This document shows, piece after piece, positions 60,158 to 64,000 of a DNA stretch of 64,000 nucleotides. The stretch is taken from NCBI RefSeq assembly GCF_001570585.1, contig NZ_BBXF01000002.1, positions 1,252,077 through 1,316,076 of the forward strand, in the 5' to 3' direction. The notes below the pieces were generated by a model. It made no database searches. It saw nothing but the letters and a program-made list of their open reading frames with translations, and was not told the origin of the DNA. How positions within the stretch are numbered: position 1 is the stretch's first letter; every line of letters begins with the position of its first letter. A program made the position numbers and the translations under genes. The stretch comes from Herbidospora daliensis. GTDB lineage: Bacteria > Actinomycetota > Actinomycetes > Streptosporangiales > Streptosporangiaceae.

Positions 60158-61759
60158 TTGCGGACGGCCGACCGGCTGACAACCGAGGCGATCAGGCGTA
60201 GCGGGCCCGCGGCGGGCGTGCTCGCCGCTGTCGCGCTGGTCGGCGCCGGCCTTGAGCTGGCACTGCCGTTCGTGCTCGGCCGTGCCGTCGACACCTTCTC
60301 CCTCACGTGGGTGGTCTGCGCCGGGGCCGTCGTGGTGCTCCTCGTCGCCTGCGACGGTCTCGGTGTCTATATGAGCGCCACCGGTGGCGCGCGGGCGGCG
60401 GCCTGGCTGCGCCACCGGGCGCTCTCCCATCTGCTCGGCGCCGGTCCCGGGGTGACCCGGCGCATCCCCGAGGGCGACCTGGTGACCCGCCTCGGCGTCA
60501 ACGCCGAAGAGGCCGGGCGCGCGGCCGACGCCGTCGTCGCGTCGGTGGCGCTGGTCGTCCCGTCGGCCGGGGCGCTGGTGCTGCTCGTGCTGATCGATCC
60601 CTGGCTGGCGCTGACGCTGGCGGGCGGGCTGGTCGCGATCGCGTTCGTGCTGAAGCGGTTTTTGCGGGTCTCCACGGTGATCGCCGGCGGCTACCAGGAG
60701 GCGCAGGCCGACATCGCCGCGCGCCTGGTCGAGGCGGTCGGCGGGGCCCGCACCATCGCGGCGGCCGGGACCGCCGAACAGGAGACCCGGCGGGTGCTGA
60801 CCGCGCTTCCGGTTGTGCGCGGCCACGCGATGGCGCTCTGGAAGGCCAACGCCGACGCCGGGGTGCGGGCCGCGATCGTGGTGCCGCTGCTGGAGGTGCT
60901 GGTGCTGGCCGTGGGCGGCTGGCGGCTGGCCGCCGGCGAGTTGTCGGTCGGCGAGCTCTACGCCGCCGCGCGCTATGTGGTCATCGGCGCGGGTCTCGGC
61001 CCGGCGATCGGATCACTGGGCCGGCTGGCCCGCGCCCGTGCGGCCGGCGCCCGGCTGGCCGACGTGCTCGACGAATGCCCGAGGGTCCACGGGGTGCGGG
61101 TGCTGCCGCCCGGCCCGGGAACCTTGACCTTCCGCGACGTGCCCGGCCTCGATCTGGAGATCCCGGGCGGCGCCTCGGTGGCGGTGGTCGGCACGGGCAC
61201 CGCCCGGTTCGCCCGTCTCGCGGCGCGGCTCGACGACCCCGAGACCGGCGAGGTGCTGCTCGACGGCGTGCCGCTGCGGTCGCTGACCCGGGAGTCGCTC
61301 AGAACCGCCGTCGGCTACGCCGTCGCCCGGCCCCACCTGGTCGGAGACACCGTCGCCGACGCGACCGGCGGCTCCCGCTCCGCGGCCGTGGCCGCCGGGG
61401 CCGACGACTTCATCCGCCGCCTGCCCCACGGCTACCAGACCGCCCTCGCCGAGGCCCCCATGTCGGGCGGCGAACGCCAGCGGCTCGGCCTGGCCAGGGC
61501 CTTCGCGAAGGGAAACCGCCTGCTGGTGCTCGACGACGCCACCTCCAGCCTCGACACCATCACCGAACGCCAGGTCTCCATCGCCCTGTCCGGCGACACG
61601 CGCACCCGCGTCCTGGTGACCCACCGGGCCGCCGTCGCCGCGCGCGCCGACCGGGTGATCTGGCTGCACGACGGGCGGCTGCGCGGCCACGACCGCCATT
61701 TGGCCCTGTGGCACGACCCCGCCTACCGGGCGGTCTTCCAGGGCGGGGAGGCACGATGA
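60158..61759 (+). CDS. lanthipeptide ABC exporter half A (AmfA/RamA-type) with degenerate Walker A
   Basis: 533 aa from a TTG at 60158 (SD AGAGAGGGA). N-terminal six-helix membrane domain, C-terminal ATPase. The Walker A region reads VVGTGTARFARLA, missing the invariant Lys, and Walker B LLVLDDATSSLD has Asp for the catalytic Glu. The signature MSGGERQRLGLARA and H-loop VTHRA are intact. Overlaps the next frame by ATGA at 61756-61759. Confidence 0.9.
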   Translation: MRTADRLTTEAIRRSGPAAGVLAAVALVGAGLELALPFVLGRAVDTFSLTWVVCAGAVVVLLVACDGLGVYMSATGGARAAAWLRHRALSHLLGAGPGVTRRIPEGDLVTRLGVNAEEAGRAADAVVASVALVVPSAGALVLLVLIDPWLALTLAGGLVAIAFVLKRFLRVSTVIAGGYQEAQADIAARLVEAVGGARTIAAAGTAEQETRRVLTALPVVRGHAMALWKANADAGVRAAIVVPLLEVLVLAVGGWRLAAGELSVGELYAAARYVVIGAGLGPAIGSLGRLARARAAGARLADVLDECPRVHGVRVLPPGPGTLTFRDVPGLDLEIPGGASVAVVGTGTARFARLAARLDDPETGEVLLDGVPLRSLTRESLRTAVGYAVARPHLVGDTVADATGGSRSAAVAAGADDFIRRLPHGYQTALAEAPMSGGERQRLGLARAFAKGNRLLVLDDATSSLDTITERQVSIALSGDTRTRVLVTHRAAVAARADRVIWLHDGRLRGHDRHLALWHDPAYRAVFQGGEAR

Positions 61760-62049
61760 TCCCGGGTCGTGGCGGGGTCGTGTGGGTCCGCCGGTCGTGC
61801 CTTTCCAACCGGCCACGTCTTTCCAACCGGCCACGTCTTTCCAACCGGCCGCGCCGTTCTAACGGGCCGTGTCTTTCCAACGGGCCGTGCCGTTCCAACG
61901 GGCCGTGTCTTTCCAGCGGGCCGCGCCGTTCCAGCCGGCCGCATCTTTCCAACGGGCCGCGTCTTTCTAACCGGCCGTGTCTTTCCAACCGGCCGTGCTC
62001 TTCCCGCCGGTCGTGCTTTTCCACGGGCCGAGGTGGGGGGCGATCGTGA
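61756..62049 (+). CDS. putative 97-aa hexapeptide-repeat ORF (uncertain)
   Basis: ATG in the ATGA overlap with the upstream ABC gene; stop TGA in the GTGA overlap with the downstream one. Most of it is a hexapeptide repeat with the pattern L-S-N-(R/G)-P-(R/C) from the 18-bp array, about 13 units, Arg- and Cys-rich, ending in a basic GRGGGRS. The double translational-coupling overlaps suggest it may be translated. It could equally be an open frame created by expansion of a GC-rich repeat without stops. Confidence 0.35.
   Translation: MIPGRGGVVWVRRSCLSNRPRLSNRPRLSNRPRRSNGPCLSNGPCRSNGPCLSSGPRRSSRPHLSNGPRLSNRPCLSNRPCSSRRSCFSTGRGGGRS
61791..62024. repeat. 18-bp tandem array, 13 units
   Basis: Units of the type CCGGCCGTGTCTTTCCAA start at 61791, 61809, 61827, 61845, 61863, 61881, 61899, 61917, 61935, 61953, 61971, 61989 and 62007, all exactly 18 bp apart, with small substitutions in the CGGCCG and TTTCCAA parts. 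The units at 61809 and 61827 are identical. The array sits between the two exporter genes. Confidence 0.95.
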
Positions 62050-63689
62050 TCTCCTTCGGGCACCGGACCCGCGTCGGGGTGTTCCTCTGGCGGGCCTGTC
62101 ACGCCCAGCCGGGCCAGGTGCGGCGGTTCGTGGTCTGGTCGCTGGTCGAGGCCGCGCCGGCGTTCGTCATCGGGCTGGCCGTGGCGCGGGCGGTCGACGC
62201 GTTCGCCGCCCATCAGGCCGTCGCCGGGCTCTCGTGGACGTTCCTGCTTGGCGTCTCCTGGGTCTTCGCCGCCGTCGGGGCGCGGCAGGTGGTCGTCACG
62301 CTGGCGGGCATCGTCGAGCCAGTCCGCGAAGAGCTGCTGACCGCGACGATCCGGGGCGCGCTGGAGGCGGGAGAAGACGACCCCGCCGCCGTGACCCGGG
62401 CCAACCTGCAGGTCGAGGTGGCGCGCGACGCGCTGACCGGGGTGATCGGGTCGGTGAAGGCGTTCGTGTTCGCCTTCCTCGGGGTCGTCGCGGGGGTGGC
62501 GGCGCTGATGCCCGAGCTGCTCCTGCTGGTGCTGCCGCCGCTGCTGCTCGGGCTGGGGGCCTTCCTCTTCTCGCTGCCCGCGCTGGCCAGGCGGCAGCAC
62601 GCCTATCTGCTCGCCGACGAGGCCACCGCCGAGAGCCTGGTCACGGTCACCGCCGCGCTGGGCGACATCGCCGCGTCGGGCGACGAAGACCACGCCGCCC
62701 GCTACGCCGGGGCGCGCTTCGACGGCCAGCGCCGCGCGGCCGGAAAGCTGGCGGTCGTCACCACGCTCCGGACCGTCGTGCTCGGGACGGGCGCCTGGGC
62801 GCCGATCCTGCTGGTGCTCGCCTACGCGCCCCGCCTGGGGGCCACCCCGGGGGTGGTGCTCGGCACCCTCGCCTACGTGATGCAGTCGCTCACGCCCGCG
62901 CTGTTCAACCTGGCCAGTGGGCTGGGGGAGAGCGGGGTGCGGCTGTGGGTCACGCTGTCGCGGTTGCGGGCCGCGCTGCCGCCGCCCCGGCAGGAGACCC
63001 GCAGGGCCGACGGGGTGCACACCGAGCTGAAGGGCGTCACCTTCGCCTACGGGCCCCGGGCGCTGCCGGTCGTCGACCGCCTCGACCTGGTCATCCCCGA
63101 AGGGGAGCACCTGGCGGTCGTCGGGCCGAGCGGGATCGGGAAGTCCACCCTCGCCGCGCTGATCGCCGGGCTGATCGTGCCCGGTCAGGGGCGGGTCACG
63201 GTCGGCGGGGTGCCGGCCGCCCGGCTCGACCGGGGGCAGCGGACGCTGATCCCGCAGGAGGCGTACGTCTTCCGGGGCACCGTCGCGGAGAACCTCGGCG
63301 ACCGCGACCTCCGGCTGATGCGGCAGGCGCTCGACGCCATCGGTGCCGCCCACGTGAAACTCCAGGCCACCGAGCTCGACCCGGCCGAGCGGCAGCTCGT
63401 GGCGCTGGCCAGGGCCTATCTCGCCGAGGCCCCGCTGGTCGTCCTCGACGAGGCGACCTCCCGCCTCGACCCGGCGGCCGAGGCCCGCGTCGAGCAGGCG
63501 TTCGCCGAGCGCGGCGGCACCCTGATCGTGGTCGCCCACCGCATCAGCTCGGCTCTGCGGGCCCGCAGGGTGCTGGTCATGGACGGCACCCGGGTCGTCG
63601 CCGGCACCCACCAGGAACTCCTCGCCGCCTCCCCCCTGTACGCGGATCTGGCCGGGCATTGGGACCCCCGACTCAGGCAGGTGTCATGA
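62046..63689 (+). CDS. lanthipeptide ABC exporter half B (AmfB/RamB-type) with degenerate signature
   Basis: 547 aa from the GTG at 62046 (SD GGTGGGGGG). Membrane domain followed by an ATPase with intact Walker A VVGPSGIGKSTLA, Q-loop IPQEAYVF, Walker B LVVLDEATSRLD and H-loop VAHRISS. The LSGGQ signature is replaced by LDPAERQL. This is the reverse of the upstream half: together they give one consensus and one degenerate ATP site. Ends in ATGA overlap with the peptidase. Confidence 0.93.
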   Translation: MISFGHRTRVGVFLWRACHAQPGQVRRFVVWSLVEAAPAFVIGLAVARAVDAFAAHQAVAGLSWTFLLGVSWVFAAVGARQVVVTLAGIVEPVREELLTATIRGALEAGEDDPAAVTRANLQVEVARDALTGVIGSVKAFVFAFLGVVAGVAALMPELLLLVLPPLLLGLGAFLFSLPALARRQHAYLLADEATAESLVTVTAALGDIAASGDEDHAARYAGARFDGQRRAAGKLAVVTTLRTVVLGTGAWAPILLVLAYAPRLGATPGVVLGTLAYVMQSLTPALFNLASGLGESGVRLWVTLSRLRAALPPPRQETRRADGVHTELKGVTFAYGPRALPVVDRLDLVIPEGEHLAVVGPSGIGKSTLAALIAGLIVPGQGRVTVGGVPAARLDRGQRTLIPQEAYVFRGTVAENLGDRDLRLMRQALDAIGAAHVKLQATELDPAERQLVALARAYLAEAPLVVLDEATSRLDPAAEARVEQAFAERGGTLIVVAHRISSALRARRVLVMDGTRVVAGTHQELLAASPLYADLAGHWDPRLRQVS

Positions 63690-64000
63690 TCGAGATCATT
63701 CACGGGCACGTCGTCTCCGACCCCTACCGCTGGCTGGAAGACCCCGACTCCGACGAGACGCGGGCCTGGCAGGCGCAGCAGGAGGTGGTCTGGGGCAGCC
63801 AGCTCCTCCCCGGCCGCGACCGGTTCCGGGCCAGGATCGACGAACTGAGCGACACCGGCGTCGTGGGCGCCCCGGTCTGGCGGGCGGGCACCGCCTTCCG
63901 CGTGCGCCGCGATCCGGGCCGCCGCCTGCCGGTCCTCTACGCCGGCGACCGGGTCGTGCTCGACCCCGAGGCGATCGACCCCGGCGCGACCACCCTGCTC
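63686..64000 (+). CDS. prolyl oligopeptidase (partial, runs off the window)
   Basis: Only the first 105 codons are seen. The N-terminus HGHVVSDPYRWLEDPDSDETRAWQAQQE is that of S9A prolyl oligopeptidases (propeller domain first). The catalytic Ser-Asp-His lies beyond the window. Start in ATGA overlap with the exporter stop. FlaP/AplP-type S9 proteases remove class III leaders, so this is the best candidate for processing the SapB-like precursor. Confidence 0.9.
   Translation, partial: MIEIIHGHVVSDPYRWLEDPDSDETRAWQAQQEVVWGSQLLPGRDRFRARIDELSDTGVVGAPVWRAGTAFRVRRDPGRRLPVLYAGDRVVLDPEAIDPGATTLL

Noticed and set aside
61560-63659. 699-aa open frame opposite the exporter genes
   Set aside because: Antisense shadow covering the 18-bp array; no motifs or start signals.

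Overview
The window is GC-rich DNA from an actinomycete. The conserved block tRNA-Thr, tRNA-Met, rpmG, two MaoC dehydratase genes and murB, several SARP/LAL-type giant regulators, many GTG starts and a SapB-type lanthipeptide locus point to a sporulating, filamentous actinobacterium. A member of the Streptosporangiales is my best guess, by general resemblance only. No prophage, insertion sequence or CRISPR array was seen.

Layout. 1-9 kb: tRNA-Tyr, a GAF regulator and a GAF histidine kinase, purC, a VOC protein, a UvrA-like ABC protein, then a ~0.9 kb degenerate 60-bp tandem array and a secreted seven-bladed FG-GAP protein. 9-22 kb: small hypotheticals, a 1079-aa SARP regulator, a hemerythrin protein, a lipoprotein, the housekeeping block tRNA-Thr/tRNA-Met/rpmG/MaoC pair/glycosyltransferase-like gene/murB, a yybP-ykoY manganese riboswitch in front of a TMEM165/GDT1 exporter, and a 952-aa LAL regulator. 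22-31 kb: deoC with two aldehyde dehydrogenase genes (the second lacks its catalytic half), a PIN-like protein with an Xre-ImmA protease, an amidase, an SPFH protein with a ribbon-helix-helix protein, and a LolA-like secreted protein. 31-41 kb: HrpB helicase, a short Rho paralogue, an MmyB-type regulator, an orphan histidine kinase, a LURP-one protein, and two TetR/target pairs with visible operators. 41-50 kb: PspC protein, lipB, then a divergent catabolic module (amino-acid permease, aminoglycoside/choline-kinase-like phosphotransferase, dimethylglycine-dehydrogenase-like flavoprotein, PfkB-fold protein without the catalytic Asp), and a BtrH/DUF4872-type protein.

50-56 kb is a cellobiose-type operon: solute-binding lipoprotein, two permeases, GH1 beta-glucosidase and LacI regulator. 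The four downstream genes overlap or nearly touch, and two kinds of LacI-type operators lie in the 520-bp leader. 56.1-57.2 kb holds a small membrane protein and a CoA-binding protein that converge on a 30-bp tandem array whose terminal units supply the stop codons of both genes.

57.3-64 kb is a class III lanthipeptide cluster: LanKC synthetase, a 49-aa precursor with two SapB-like rings and a Gly/His-rich linker, a strong terminator, two half-size ABC exporters that together form one consensus and one degenerate ATP site, and a prolyl oligopeptidase cut off by the window edge that is a good candidate for the leader protease. Between the two ABC genes an 18-bp tandem array is carried in a 97-codon frame whose start overlaps the upstream stop (ATGA) and whose stop overlaps the downstream start (GTGA). 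The three unrelated tandem arrays (60, 30 and 18 bp) are the most unusual feature of the window.
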